From Leifsonia sp. Leaf336 (GTDB lineage: Bacteria > Actinomycetota > Actinomycetes > Actinomycetales > Microbacteriaceae): 64,000 nt of DNA. Location of the stretch: positions 1,312,443-1,376,442 of the forward strand of contig NZ_LMOZ01000001.1 of NCBI RefSeq assembly GCF_001423695.1, in the 5' to 3' direction. A program made the translations under genes and the position numbers. The notes beneath the pieces were generated by a model. That model did not search any database, was not told the origin of the DNA, and saw only the letters and a program-made list of their open reading frames with translations. Below, in pieces: positions 43,273-53,263 of this stretch (the first letter of the stretch is position 1; each line of letters starts with the position of its first letter).

Positions 43273-44646
43273 TTAGAGGGTGTGCAGCGGCTTGCCGGCG
43301 AGGTACAGGAAGGCCTCGCCCAGCGACTCGTTCTGCGTCGGGTGCGCGTGGATGAACGGGGCGATGTCCTCCGGGTACGCCTCCCAGTTCACGACAAGCT
43401 GCGCCTCGCCGATGAGTTCGCCGACACGGGCGCCGATCATGTGCACGCCGACGACGGGGCCGTCGTTCACGCGCACGACCTTGACCGAGCCGTTGGTGTT
43501 GATGATCTCGCTCTTGGCGTTGCCGGCCAGGCTGTAGTCGTAGCTGCTCACCGCGTCGGCGCCGTACTGCTCGACCGCTTTCGCCTCGGTGAGGCCGATC
43601 GAGGCGACCTCCGGGTCGCAGTAGGTCACCTTGGGGATGTTGACGTCGGGGACGATGATCGGGTTCAGGCCCGCGATCTCCTCGGCGACGAAGATGCCCT
43701 GCTGGAAGCCGCGGTGAGCGAGCTGCAGGCCGGGGACGATGTCGCCGACGGCGTAGACGCCGGGGATGTTGGTCTGGAGGCGCTCGTCGGTGATGACGAA
43801 GCCGCGGTCGAGCGTGATGCCGACCTCGTCGTAGCCCAGGCCCTGCGTGAGCGGGCCGCGGCCGACGGCGACGAGCAGGAGCTCGGCCTCGACGGTGCTG
43901 CCGTCTTCGAGCGAGACGACGACGCCGCTCTCGTTCTGGGTCACGCCGGAGAAGCGGACGCCGAGACGGTAGTCGATGCCGCGGCGGCGGAAGGCGCGCT
44001 CGAGCGACTTGCTGATCGACTCGTCCTCGTTGGGGACCAGGTGCGGAAGGGCCTCGATGATCGTGACCTCGGCGCCGAACGACTTCCAGACGCTGGCGAA
44101 CTCGACGCCGATGACGCCGCCGCCGAGCACGGCGACCTTCTTGGGCACGAAGTCGAGCTCGAGAGCCTGCTCGCTGGCGATCACGCGGCCGCCGATCTCG
44201 AGGCCGGGGAGGCTGCGCGAGTAGGAGCCGGTGGCGAGGATGACGTTCTTGCCGACGATGGTGTCGTCGCCGACCTGCACGGTGGTCGGGGAGGTGAGGC
44301 GGCCCTCGCCCTCGATGACGGTGATGCCGCGGGCCTTCACCAGGCCCTGCAGGCCCTTGTACTTCTTCGCGACGATTCCGGTGCGGTACTCGGTGACGCC
44401 GTTGATGTCGACGCCCTGCATCTCGGTCACGATTCCGTACTTGGCCGACTCGCGGGTGTAGTCCGCGACCTCCGCCGCGTGGAGCAGCGCCTTCGTCGGG
44501 ACGCAGCCGCGGTGCAGGCAGGTGCCGCCGACCTTGTCCTTCTCGATCATGCCGACGGTGAAACCGAGTTCGGCCGCCCGCAGCGCTGCTGCGTAGCCTC
44601 CACTCCCACCGCCGAGCACCACAATGTCAAAGTTCTGCTCAGACAC
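43273..44646 (-). CDS. lpdA: Dihydrolipoyl dehydrogenase
   Basis: E3 flavoprotein (457 aa) that reoxidises the dihydrolipoyl group with NAD+. The FAD-binding VVLGGGSGGYAAALRAAELG is at the start, the redox-active Cys43 and Cys48 are in GGTCLHRGCVPTK, the NAD-binding VAVLGGGVIGVEFA lies near residue 175, and the catalytic His-Glu pair is in HAHPTQNESLGEAF. The GTG start has GGGAG seven bases upstream. It precedes sucB in an E3-E2 operon; no E1 gene is present in the window. Confidence 0.96.
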   Translation of the reverse strand: MSEQNFDIVVLGGGSGGYAAALRAAELGFTVGMIEKDKVGGTCLHRGCVPTKALLHAAEVADYTRESAKYGIVTEMQGVDINGVTEYRTGIVAKKYKGLQGLVKARGITVIEGEGRLTSPTTVQVGDDTIVGKNVILATGSYSRSLPGLEIGGRVIASEQALELDFVPKKVAVLGGGVIGVEFASVWKSFGAEVTIIEALPHLVPNEDESISKSLERAFRRRGIDYRLGVRFSGVTQNESGVVVSLEDGSTVEAELLLVAVGRGPLTQGLGYDEVGITLDRGFVITDERLQTNIPGVYAVGDIVPGLQLAHRGFQQGIFVAEEIAGLNPIIVPDVNIPKVTYCDPEVASIGLTEAKAVEQYGADAVSSYDYSLAGNAKSEIINTNGSVKVVRVNDGPVVGVHMIGARVGELIGEAQLVVNWEAYPEDIAPFIHAHPTQNESLGEAFLYLAGKPLHTL

Positions 44647-44720
44647 CCAGCTACTCCCTCGCGTGCATCAGGATTCGTGACACGATCCTGCCCCGAGGGG
44701 TGGCTCGAGGCAGGTTTGCA

Positions 44721-44741
44721 TGGGCAGGATTTTCCCGCCCA
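44721..44741 (-). terminator. Possible terminator between pepA and lpdA
   Basis: An 8-bp stem with one mismatch (44721-44728 with 44734-44741) lies 11 bases past the pepA stop. It may end the pepA transcript. A TAGGGT hexamer on the same strand (near 44750) could start the lpdA transcript, in which case the hairpin would lie in its leader. Confidence 0.35.
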
Positions 44742-44751
44742 TACGACCCTA

Positions 44752-46233
44752 CTACCTCTGGGAAAAGTCCTCGGCCAAACGGATGAGCGCGCGTACGCTC
44801 ACGGCGGACGGTCCCTTGGCGGTGAAGCCGTAGGGCGCCGACGGACCCTTGGCCGGGCCCGCGATGTCGAGGTGCGCCCACGGGATGCGAGGGGCGTCCT
44901 CCGCGTCGCCGGTGCGGCCGATGAACTCCTGCAGGAAGACGCCGGCCAGCAGCATTCCGCCCGCGGTGACTCCCGGGTTGGCGTTGGCGATGTCGGCGAC
45001 GTCGGAGTTGATGGTCGCGCGCAGCTCGCTCGCGAGCGGCATCGGCCAGAGCAGCTCGCCGGAGGCCTTGGCCGCGGCGAGGACGTCGCCGACCAGGTCG
45101 TCGGAGCCCATGACGGCCGCGTAGCGGGTGCCCAGTGCGACCATCGCCGCGCCGGTGAGCGTCGCGACGTCGACGATCGCGTCCGGGTGCTCCTCACCGG
45201 CGGCGACGAGACCGTCCGCGAGCACGAGCCGGCCCTCCGCGTCGGTGTTGAGCACCTCGACGGTGCGGCCGCCGCGGATGCGCAGCACGTCGTTGGGGCG
45301 GATGGCCGACCCTGACGGCATGTTCTCGGCCAGGCAGAGCCACGCGGTGACGCGCACCGGCAGCGCGAGGCGCGCGGCGGCGAGGGCGACGGCGAGCACC
45401 GTTGCGGCGCCGGTCATGTCGTACTTCATCCCGACCATGCCGGAGGCGGGCTTGAGCGAGAGGCCGCCTGAGTCGAAGGTGATGCCCTTGCCGACCAGGG
45501 CGAGGTGCTTGCCTGCGTCCGCCGGCGCGTAGTCGACCTTCACCAGCCGCGGGGGACGGGTCGACCCCTGGCCGACGCCCAGGATGCCGCCGAATCCTTC
45601 TGCGGCCAGCCGGCGCTCGTCCCAGACCTCGAACGTGACGGGGAGACCCTCCGCGGCCTCCTCGACCCGCGCGGCGAACGAGGCGGGGTAGAGGTCGATC
45701 GGGGGAGTGTTGACCAGGTCTTTCACGAGGGAGGCGGCGCCCGAGACGGCCAGGGCGCGGGCGACGAGGGTGTCGCCCGCGTCGGACGAACCGATCGCCT
45801 CGATCGTCTCGACAGGAGCCTTCACCCCCGCGCGGCTCGCCGAGCGGTACTCGGTGAAGGCGTAGGCGCCGAGCGCCGCCCCTTCGAGCACGGCGCCCAG
45901 CTGGGCGTCGTCGGCCGTCGGGAGGTCGAGGGCGACGTGGCCGACGCCCGCGAGCTGCCGGATCGCCGTTCCCGCCGCATACCGGAGGGCGTCCTCGTCG
46001 ACCGGCTCGGGGAGGCCGACGATCGCGAGCCCGGGACCTCCCGCGGCGCCGGGGAGGCGCACCAGCTCGTCCTTGCCCCCGCCGAAGCCGACCGCGGCCA
46101 GTTCGCCGGCGAGCCCGTCGCGTGCGCCCGTGGAGACGACGGTGACGCCGTCGGAACCGGTGCGCGCCGCGAGCACGAGGACGGCGGCTTCGGGCGAGGG
46201 AGCGGACGAGAGACGGAGTGCGGGAGCGGTCAT
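44752..46233 (-). CDS. pepA: Leucyl aminopeptidase (M17)
   Basis: Leucyl aminopeptidase (493 aa), a hexameric metallopeptidase that removes N-terminal residues from peptides. The C-terminal catalytic domain shows VGKGITFDSGGLSLKP (metal-binding Lys and Asp), MKYDMTGAA, and the family signature NTDAEGRL. The N-terminal domain is variable, as usual. The ATG is six bases after TAATGT (plus 46240-46245), the leaderless pattern. Confidence 0.95.
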   Translation of the reverse strand: MTAPALRLSSAPSPEAAVLVLAARTGSDGVTVVSTGARDGLAGELAAVGFGGGKDELVRLPGAAGGPGLAIVGLPEPVDEDALRYAAGTAIRQLAGVGHVALDLPTADDAQLGAVLEGAALGAYAFTEYRSASRAGVKAPVETIEAIGSSDAGDTLVARALAVSGAASLVKDLVNTPPIDLYPASFAARVEEAAEGLPVTFEVWDERRLAAEGFGGILGVGQGSTRPPRLVKVDYAPADAGKHLALVGKGITFDSGGLSLKPASGMVGMKYDMTGAATVLAVALAAARLALPVRVTAWLCLAENMPSGSAIRPNDVLRIRGGRTVEVLNTDAEGRLVLADGLVAAGEEHPDAIVDVATLTGAAMVALGTRYAAVMGSDDLVGDVLAAAKASGELLWPMPLASELRATINSDVADIANANPGVTAGGMLLAGVFLQEFIGRTGDAEDAPRIPWAHLDIAGPAKGPSAPYGFTAKGPSAVSVRALIRLAEDFSQR

Positions 46234-46351
46234 GCCTCGACATTAGCCGTTGCCGACCGTCTCCTCGCGGATGCCGCCTGTTCGCTGTGGGCGTGCTGCG
46301 AGCGGGTCCGGTCGCAGAGCGCGGGCCGGGAGCTCGGCCTAGAGTTGAGAT

Positions 46352-47281
46352 ATGCGAGACCCCGGCGAACTGTACGAGCTGAACCCGGCACTGGAGGTGC
46401 CGGAGGGCCTTCCGCTGATCGCGGGGCTCACCGGGTTCGCCGACGCCGGCTCCGGGGTCAGCCAGCTCGGCACCTATCTTCTCGGCACGCTCGACAGCGA
46501 GGTCGTCGCGACCTTCGACGCCGACATCCTCCTCGACTACCGTGCGCGCCGGCCGATCATCTACTTCGACCAGGACCACCTCGCCGACTACCAGCCGTCG
46601 ACGCTGCGCCTGCACCTGGTCTACGACGAGCTCCGCCAGCCCTTCCTCTTCCTCTCCGGCTTCGAGCCCGACTTCCGGTGGGAGGCGTTCACCGACGCCG
46701 TGCTCGGCCTCATCGACCGCTTCAAGGTCAAGAGCGTGACCTGGGTGCACGCCATCCCCATGCCGGTGCCGCACACGCGCCCGATCGGCGTGACCGTCAG
46801 CGGCAACCGCAGCGACCTGATCGAGGCCATGTCGATCTGGAAGCCGCAGACCCAGGTGCCCGGCAACGCCCTCCACCTCCTCGAGTACCGCCTCCAGCAG
46901 CTGTCGTACCCGATCGCGGGATTCGTCCTGCTGATCCCGCACTACCTGGCCGACACCGAGTATCCCGCGGCCGCGATCGCCGGGCTCGAGAGCATCAGCG
47001 CCGCGACCGGACTCATCTTCCCCACCGACCGCCTCCGCGAGGAAGACCGCGAGTTCGTCGCGAACATCGACGAGCAGGTCGCAGGCAATGCCGAGCTCGG
47101 CAAGCTGGTCGGCACGCTGGAGGAGCGTCACGACAGCTACATGGAGGACACCCAGCTGCGCTCGCCGCTGACCGATCGCGACGGCGAGCTGCCGAGCGCC
47201 GATGAGATCGCCGCCGAGCTTGAGAACTTCCTCGCCTTCCGCCGTCACGGCGACGACGAGAACCCCCGCGGCGACCGCTGA
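46352..47281 (+). CDS. PAC2 family protein
   Basis: A 309-residue PAC2-family (proteasome-assembling-chaperone-like) protein common in actinobacteria. Conserved segments: GLTGFADAGSGVSQLGTYLL, RRPIIYFDQDHLADY, LSGFEPDFRWEAFTDAV, WVHAIPMPVPHTRPIGVTVSGN and LLIPHYLADTEYPAAAIAGLESISAATGL. Its link to proteasome assembly in bacteria is unproven, and no proteasome genes are visible here. The ATG is six bases after TAGAGT (46340-46345), a leaderless arrangement. Confidence 0.9.
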   Translation: MRDPGELYELNPALEVPEGLPLIAGLTGFADAGSGVSQLGTYLLGTLDSEVVATFDADILLDYRARRPIIYFDQDHLADYQPSTLRLHLVYDELRQPFLFLSGFEPDFRWEAFTDAVLGLIDRFKVKSVTWVHAIPMPVPHTRPIGVTVSGNRSDLIEAMSIWKPQTQVPGNALHLLEYRLQQLSYPIAGFVLLIPHYLADTEYPAAAIAGLESISAATGLIFPTDRLREEDREFVANIDEQVAGNAELGKLVGTLEERHDSYMEDTQLRSPLTDRDGELPSADEIAAELENFLAFRRHGDDENPRGDR

Positions 47282-47341
47282 TCCGTCGGGGAGACGACGC
47301 CCCGTCCGGGTGATGCGGTGCCCCGGGCATAGGATCGTGGG

Positions 47342-48682
47342 GTGAATTCGCGGCGGTCCTGGGTCATCTTCGGGATCGGGGTGTTCGCTTATCTCGTCGC
47401 CGTCATGCAGCGCACCAGCATCGGCGTCGCCGGTGTGGCGGCCACCGAGCGGTTCCATGTCTCGGCAGCCGTGCTCTCGTCGCTCGCCGTCGTGCAGCTG
47501 ATCGTGTACGCAGCCATGCAGGTCCCCGTCGGCGTCCTCATCGACCGGGTGGGCTCCCGCGCGCTCATGATCGCCGGCACGGCGCTGATGGTGGTCGGGC
47601 AGGTCACCGTCGCCTTCGCGCCGACGATCACGTTGGCGATCATCGGCCGCATCCTGGTCGGGGCGGGCGACGCCACGGTCTTCACCTCTCTCATGCGGCT
47701 GGTGAACTCGTGGTTCCGCGGCAAACTGGTCCCTCAGCTCTCGCAGTGGATCGGCAACATCGGTCAGCTCGGCCAGGTGCTGTCGGCCGTCCCGTTCGCC
47801 CTCCTGCTGCACCAGTCCGGCTGGACGACCGCCTTCCTGAGCGCGGCGTCGGTATCGGTGGTCGCGCTCGTCGGCATCGTCGCCGCCATCCGCGACCGGC
47901 CGGTCGGATCGAGCGAGGGGCCGCGTCCCGCCTCCTGGTCGGAGTCGATCCGGCAGCTGCGCATCAGCCTGGCGCGGCCGGGCACGCAGCTCGGCTTCTG
48001 GTCGCACTTCACGACGCAGTCGTCTGGCACCGTCTTCAGCCTGATGTGGGGTCTGCCGTTCATGGTGTTCGCGCTGGGCATCGACCCGGCCGAGGCCAGC
48101 GGCCTCCTCATCGTGTCTGTCGTCGCCGGACTGATCGCAGGGCCGATCCTCGGGCTGCTGACCGCCCGCTTCCCGCTGCGGCGCAGCAACCTGGTGCTCG
48201 GGATCGTCGCGATGATGGGACTGGTCTGGGCTCTCGTGCTGCTGTGGCCGGGAACCCCTCCGCTCTGGTTGCTGATCCTGCTGCTGGTGGCGATCGGCAT
48301 CGGCGGACCCGGATCGCTGATCGGTTTCGACTTCGCACGCACTTCGAACCCGCTGCACAGTCTCGGGTCCGCCAACGGCATCGTGAACGTGGGAGGGTTC
48401 CTCGCCAGCTTCGTGATGATGTTCCTCATCGGCGTCGCCCTCGACGCCCAGAACACCGCCCACACGACCGCGGGACTGTACGCTCTCGACTCCTTTCGCT
48501 GGGCCTTCGCCGTGCAGTACGTGATCGTCGGGATCGGCGTCGTCTTCCTGGTGCGGGCACGCCGCCGCACGCGCCGGCGGCTGGCGCAGGACGAGGGAAT
48601 AGAAGTGGGGCCTCTGTGGGTTGCACTCATAGACGTTTGGCGGAGGCGAAGTGGTCGGGAGCCTGGCGAGAACGTGCAATAA
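47342..48682 (+). CDS. MFS transporter
   Basis: A 446-residue major facilitator with 12 predicted helices. Motif A-like sequences occur as [12 protein letters not shown] after helix 2, and the central loop is hydrophilic (about 185-215). It resembles the sugar/nitrate-type MFS annotated broadly in actinobacteria; no substrate can be assigned. The GTG start is six bases after TAGGAT (47330-47335), a leaderless arrangement. The gene ends about 160 bases before sigA, and there is no divergent regulator. Confidence 0.87.
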   Translation: MNSRRSWVIFGIGVFAYLVAVMQRTSIGVAGVAATERFHVSAAVLSSLAVVQLIVYAAMQVPVGVLIDRVGSRALMIAGTALMVVGQVTVAFAPTITLAIIGRILVGAGDATVFTSLMRLVNSWFRGKLVPQLSQWIGNIGQLGQVLSAVPFALLLHQSGWTTAFLSAASVSVVALVGIVAAIRDRPVGSSEGPRPASWSESIRQLRISLARPGTQLGFWSHFTTQSSGTVFSLMWGLPFMVFALGIDPAEASGLLIVSVVAGLIAGPILGLLTARFPLRRSNLVLGIVAMMGLVWALVLLWPGTPPLWLLILLLVAIGIGGPGSLIGFDFARTSNPLHSLGSANGIVNVGGFLASFVMMFLIGVALDAQNTAHTTAGLYALDSFRWAFAVQYVIVGIGVVFLVRARRRTRRRLAQDEGIEVGPLWVALIDVWRRRSGREPGENVQ

Positions 48683-48843
48683 TTGATATCTGGACCCGTT
48701 CATGTCCTGGGGTCGGAGCACTCGATGGTGCCCGTCGCACTCACCCAGTACTTGACATGGGTCTTAGTAATGTCCGCACGCGACCTGAGTCGGGCGCCCG
48801 GTCGGCGCACCACGGCCTTCCGCCCGGTATGAAAGGTGTTCAC

Positions 48844-50154
<1,311 letters not shown>

Positions 50155-50155
50155 G

Positions 50156-51430
50156 GTGCGCTACCGACTGGCGGTCATCGCCGGCCGCCTCGCCCGCTGG
50201 CTTCTGCGCCTGCGGGGAGGCGGCTCCGCGGTGCCGGGGCGTGTCGCGCTCGCGATCGCGCCGAAGTTCCTCGAACGTGCTGTCAGCCGCCTCCCGCTCG
50301 GCGTCGTCTTCGTCTCCGGCTCGAACGGCAAGTCGACCACGACGAACATGCTCACGGCCATCCTGCGCGAGCACGGGCTGAACGTCTTCACGAACCCTTC
50401 CGGAGGCAACCTCCCGCAGGGGATCGCCTCCGCCCTGCTGGCCGACGTGCCGCTCGACGGCTACGTCCGCGGCGACGTCGGGGTGATCGAGGTCGACGAG
50501 GCGTACGGCGTCGATCTGGCGAACGTGCTCAAGCCGCGCGGCTCGCTGCTGCTCAACGTGCAGATCGATCAGCTCAACCGGTTCTTCGAGCCCACCCGGG
50601 TGATCGGGATGCTCCGCACCATCGCCGAGCGGTCGGGCGAGTTCGTCGTGGTGAACGCCGACGACGACAGCCTCGCGCGGGTCGGGGCCGAGCTCGCGGC
50701 CGCGGGCCGGGACGTCACCACGTTCGCGGTGGCGCCGGCGATCATCGAGTCCTCTCCGAACGGTCTCGCCAACGTCACCGACTTCTCCGGTGCGGCCGCG
50801 GGAGCGCTGCCGGTTCCGGCGGTCTTCGTCAGCAAGCTCGAGACCCAGAGCGCGCAGTTGACCATCGGCGGCGAGTCCGTCCGCATCGGCCTTCCGGCGC
50901 GCGGCCTCCATTACGCGGTCGACGCGGCCGGGGCGACCGCGATGGCGCGCCGCGTGCTGGGCGACGATTTCCGCTCGGAGGCCGTGGTCGCGGCGATGAG
51001 CTCGCTCCGGACCGTCTACGGCCGCGGCGAGACGCTGCGGGTCGGCGACGAGGACATCGAGATCATCATGATGAAGAACCCGCCGAGCCTGCAGCTCAAC
51101 CTCGACTACCTGAGCCACAGTCCCGAGCAGGTGTTCGTCTCCGTCGACGAGGGCACGCCCGATCCGTCGTGGGTGTACGACATCGACCTCTCCAAGCTGG
51201 AGCACGTCGACATCGTGTCGGGCACGAAGGCCTGGCAGTTCGCGACCCGGTTCGCCTACGCCGGCATCGAGGTCGACCAGGTGATGCCGGAGCTCAAGCC
51301 GGCCCTGCAGGCGTTCCTCGCCCTGCCGAAGCCCGCGCGCGGCACCAAGACGATGATCGTGAACTACGAGCAGATGATGGCGATCCGCAAGCAGCTGGGC
51401 TTCCTCGACCTGGAAGGCGGAGCCGCATGA
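50156..51430 (+). CDS. murT: MurT-like Mur ligase, lacking the zinc-ribbon cysteines
   Basis: A 424-residue Mur-ligase-fold protein. The ATP loop is GSNGKST (55-61) with the following TTTNMLTAIL; the C-terminal domain retains the DPSWVYDIDL segment that corresponds to the MurT ...SWIWD... motif. MurT with GatD normally amidates the alpha-carboxyl of D-Glu in lipid II. Most MurT proteins carry four cysteines of a zinc ribbon inserted in the central domain; this protein has no cysteine at all, and that region reads AIIESSPNGLANVTDFSG. The KNPAGxN block reads KNPPSLQ. The GTG start is one base after sigA, and the stop overlaps gatD as ATGA. Confidence 0.85.
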   Translation: MRYRLAVIAGRLARWLLRLRGGGSAVPGRVALAIAPKFLERAVSRLPLGVVFVSGSNGKSTTTNMLTAILREHGLNVFTNPSGGNLPQGIASALLADVPLDGYVRGDVGVIEVDEAYGVDLANVLKPRGSLLLNVQIDQLNRFFEPTRVIGMLRTIAERSGEFVVVNADDDSLARVGAELAAAGRDVTTFAVAPAIIESSPNGLANVTDFSGAAAGALPVPAVFVSKLETQSAQLTIGGESVRIGLPARGLHYAVDAAGATAMARRVLGDDFRSEAVVAAMSSLRTVYGRGETLRVGDEDIEIIMMKNPPSLQLNLDYLSHSPEQVFVSVDEGTPDPSWVYDIDLSKLEHVDIVSGTKAWQFATRFAYAGIEVDQVMPELKPALQAFLALPKPARGTKTMIVNYEQMMAIRKQLGFLDLEGGAA

Positions 51431-52143
51431 CCGTCCTGCGCATCCTCCACCTCTACCCCCGCGAGCTCGGGATCAACGGCGACGCGGGCAACGTGCTCGC
51501 GCTGGCCGAGCGTGCCCGCTGGCGCGGTGTGGAGGCCGAGGTCGTGACGCACGCACCGGGCGGCGACCTGCCCACCAGCGTCGACATCGTTCACATCGGC
51601 TCCGGACCGCTCTCATCGCAGCGCGCCGTCATCCGCGACGTCGCGCGCATCGCTCCCCAGCTGCGGCAGTGGCGGGATGCGGGCGTCCCGATCCTCGCGA
51701 TCGCCGGCGGCTGGCAGCTGCTCGGCACCGAAATCGAGACACCGGAGGGCGAGACGCTTGCGGGCGCCGGTGTCTTCCCCACGCGCGCCGCGCTCGGCTC
51801 GCGTCGTCACGTCGCCGAGGTGGTGGTGAAGACGCGCGACGGCCTCACGCTCGCCGGGTTCGAGAACCACTCCGCGACGACGAAGCTGGACGGCGGCGAG
51901 CCGCTCGGCGATGTCGTGAGCGGCTTCGGCAACGGCGACCGCACGGAGGGCGTCGTCGTCGGCAGTGCGATCGGCACGCACCTGCACGGTCCCGTCCTCC
52001 CGATGAACCCGGCTCTGGCCGACCGGCTGCTGCAGACCGCGTTGCGCGGCGAGCTTCCGCCGGTCACGCAGACCGAGCGCGTCGACCGCTACGCGACGAA
52101 CGCCCGCCGGGCGATCGCCGAGCGCCTCAACGTCGCGCTCTGA
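51427..52143 (+). CDS. gatD: GatD-like amidotransferase, nucleophile cysteine replaced
   Basis: A 238-residue protein of the class I (CobB/CobQ-like) glutaminase fold. HLYPRELGINGDAGNVLALAERARWRG and the GTHLHGPVLPMNP block (catalytic His187) match GatD well. The nucleophile position, ICGGYQ in Staphylococcus GatD (Cys94), reads IAGGWQ here, with Ala93 encoded by GCC at 51703-51705. The Gln-contacting FENHGGRT reads FENHSATT. The protein has no cysteine, so it cannot hydrolyse glutamine by the usual mechanism. It may act as a structural partner of MurT. Confidence 0.87.
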   Translation: MTVLRILHLYPRELGINGDAGNVLALAERARWRGVEAEVVTHAPGGDLPTSVDIVHIGSGPLSSQRAVIRDVARIAPQLRQWRDAGVPILAIAGGWQLLGTEIETPEGETLAGAGVFPTRAALGSRRHVAEVVVKTRDGLTLAGFENHSATTKLDGGEPLGDVVSGFGNGDRTEGVVVGSAIGTHLHGPVLPMNPALADRLLQTALRGELPPVTQTERVDRYATNARRAIAERLNVAL

Positions 52144-52158
52144 CACCCGGGAGGGTGG

Positions 52159-53235
52159 TCAGTTCTCGTAGACGCGGGGGACGCGCGCGCCGACGCCGGT
52201 GACCATCTCGTCGGCGATCGTCTCGGCCCAGTCGGCGTACTTCTCCGCGGTGACGTCACCGGACCGGCCGGTGCCGAACAGCACGGCCGTGTCGCCCACG
52301 TTCACCCGGGCGGAGCCGGGGTCGACGATCATCGAGTCGACCTCCACGTCGATCACCGGGCAGCGGTGGCCGCCCAGCAGAACGGACGTCTTGGCTATGC
52401 CGAGCGTCGGCACACCGTCGCCATAGCCGATCGCGAGCCGCGCGCGGGTGGTTCCGCCGACGTGGACCTCGGTGACGGGGGCCTCCAGGCGCATCACGGG
52501 CTCCAGCCCGAGCTCCGCGCCCGTGCAGTTGTCGAACGGCGAGAACCCGTAGGCGGCGATGCCGAAGCGCACGAAGTCGAATCGTGCCTCCGGCATGCGG
52601 ATGCCTGCTGAACTCGCCGCGAGGTGCAGCACCTCGAACCGGGCACCCCGCTCCTCCGCCTCGGCGACCGCGCTCCGGAACTCCACGAGTGCGGCCTCGT
52701 CGTCGGCGATGGAGGCGTCTGCCAGGTGCGACCACGCGGCACGGATCCGGACGATCCCGCGCCGCTCGAGGTCGAGGGCGGTGTCGATCAGGTGCGGCCA
52801 CTCCTCACGCGTTGCGCCGTTGCGGCTGAGCCCGGTGTCGACCTTGAGGTGCACCACCGCGGGCCGGTCGGCGCCGGCCTCGGCGATCGCCTTCAGCTGC
52901 CAGACCGCGGAGATGCCGAGCTCGATGTCGACCTCGATCGCGGCGCGCCAGTCGGTGTCGCGGCCGTGCAGCCACGCGAGGAGCGGAACCGTGATGCCCG
53001 CACTGCGCAGCACGAGCCCGGCCGGGACCTCCAGCACGGCGAGGGAGGTCGCCCCCGCCTCCAGCCCGGCCTCCGCGATCGGGATCAGGCCGTGGCCGTA
53101 CGCGTCCGCTTTCACGGCGAGCATGGTCTGCGCCGGGGCGATCAACTGGGTGAGATGCGCCACATTGCGGCGGAGGGCCGCCAGATCGATGACCGCGCGG
53201 GGGAGGGGCTCGGCGATCGCGTCCACGATGGTCAT
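52159..53235 (-). CDS. Alanine racemase paralogue 1: PLP barrel intact, catalytic Tyr absent
   Basis: A 358-residue fold-type III PLP enzyme. The barrel is complete: Lys42 in AVKADAYGHG binds PLP, KVDTGLSRNG supplies the conserved Arg, HLAASSAG the phosphate site, and FVRFGIAAYG the Arg facing the PLP ring nitrogen. The C-terminal domain is altered. The SYGxTY motif that contains the catalytic tyrosine (Tyr265 in Geobacillus Alr) reads VHVGGTT with Val259 in its place and a 7-residue shortening before GYGDG, and the CMDQ motif reads VEVDSM. It starts 28 bases after Alr2 with GAGGAG upstream, in one operon. Confidence 0.88.
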   Translation of the reverse strand: MTIVDAIAEPLPRAVIDLAALRRNVAHLTQLIAPAQTMLAVKADAYGHGLIPIAEAGLEAGATSLAVLEVPAGLVLRSAGITVPLLAWLHGRDTDWRAAIEVDIELGISAVWQLKAIAEAGADRPAVVHLKVDTGLSRNGATREEWPHLIDTALDLERRGIVRIRAAWSHLADASIADDEAALVEFRSAVAEAEERGARFEVLHLAASSAGIRMPEARFDFVRFGIAAYGFSPFDNCTGAELGLEPVMRLEAPVTEVHVGGTTRARLAIGYGDGVPTLGIAKTSVLLGGHRCPVIDVEVDSMIVDPGSARVNVGDTAVLFGTGRSGDVTAEKYADWAETIADEMVTGVGARVPRVYEN

Positions 53236-53263
53236 GCGGCGCTGCTCCTCGTGCTGTCGGTGG

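Noticed and set aside
48752-48773. TTGACA and TAATGT before sigA as a consensus promoter
   Set aside because: The hexamers are only 10 bases apart, too close for a -35/-10 pair. TAATGT alone may still be a -10.
47710-48843. Apparent 380-residue N-terminal extension of SigA
   Set aside because: It crosses the MFS gene in another frame. The known type of Lys-rich then acidic sigma N-terminus begins at ATG 48844 with a good ribosome-binding sequence.
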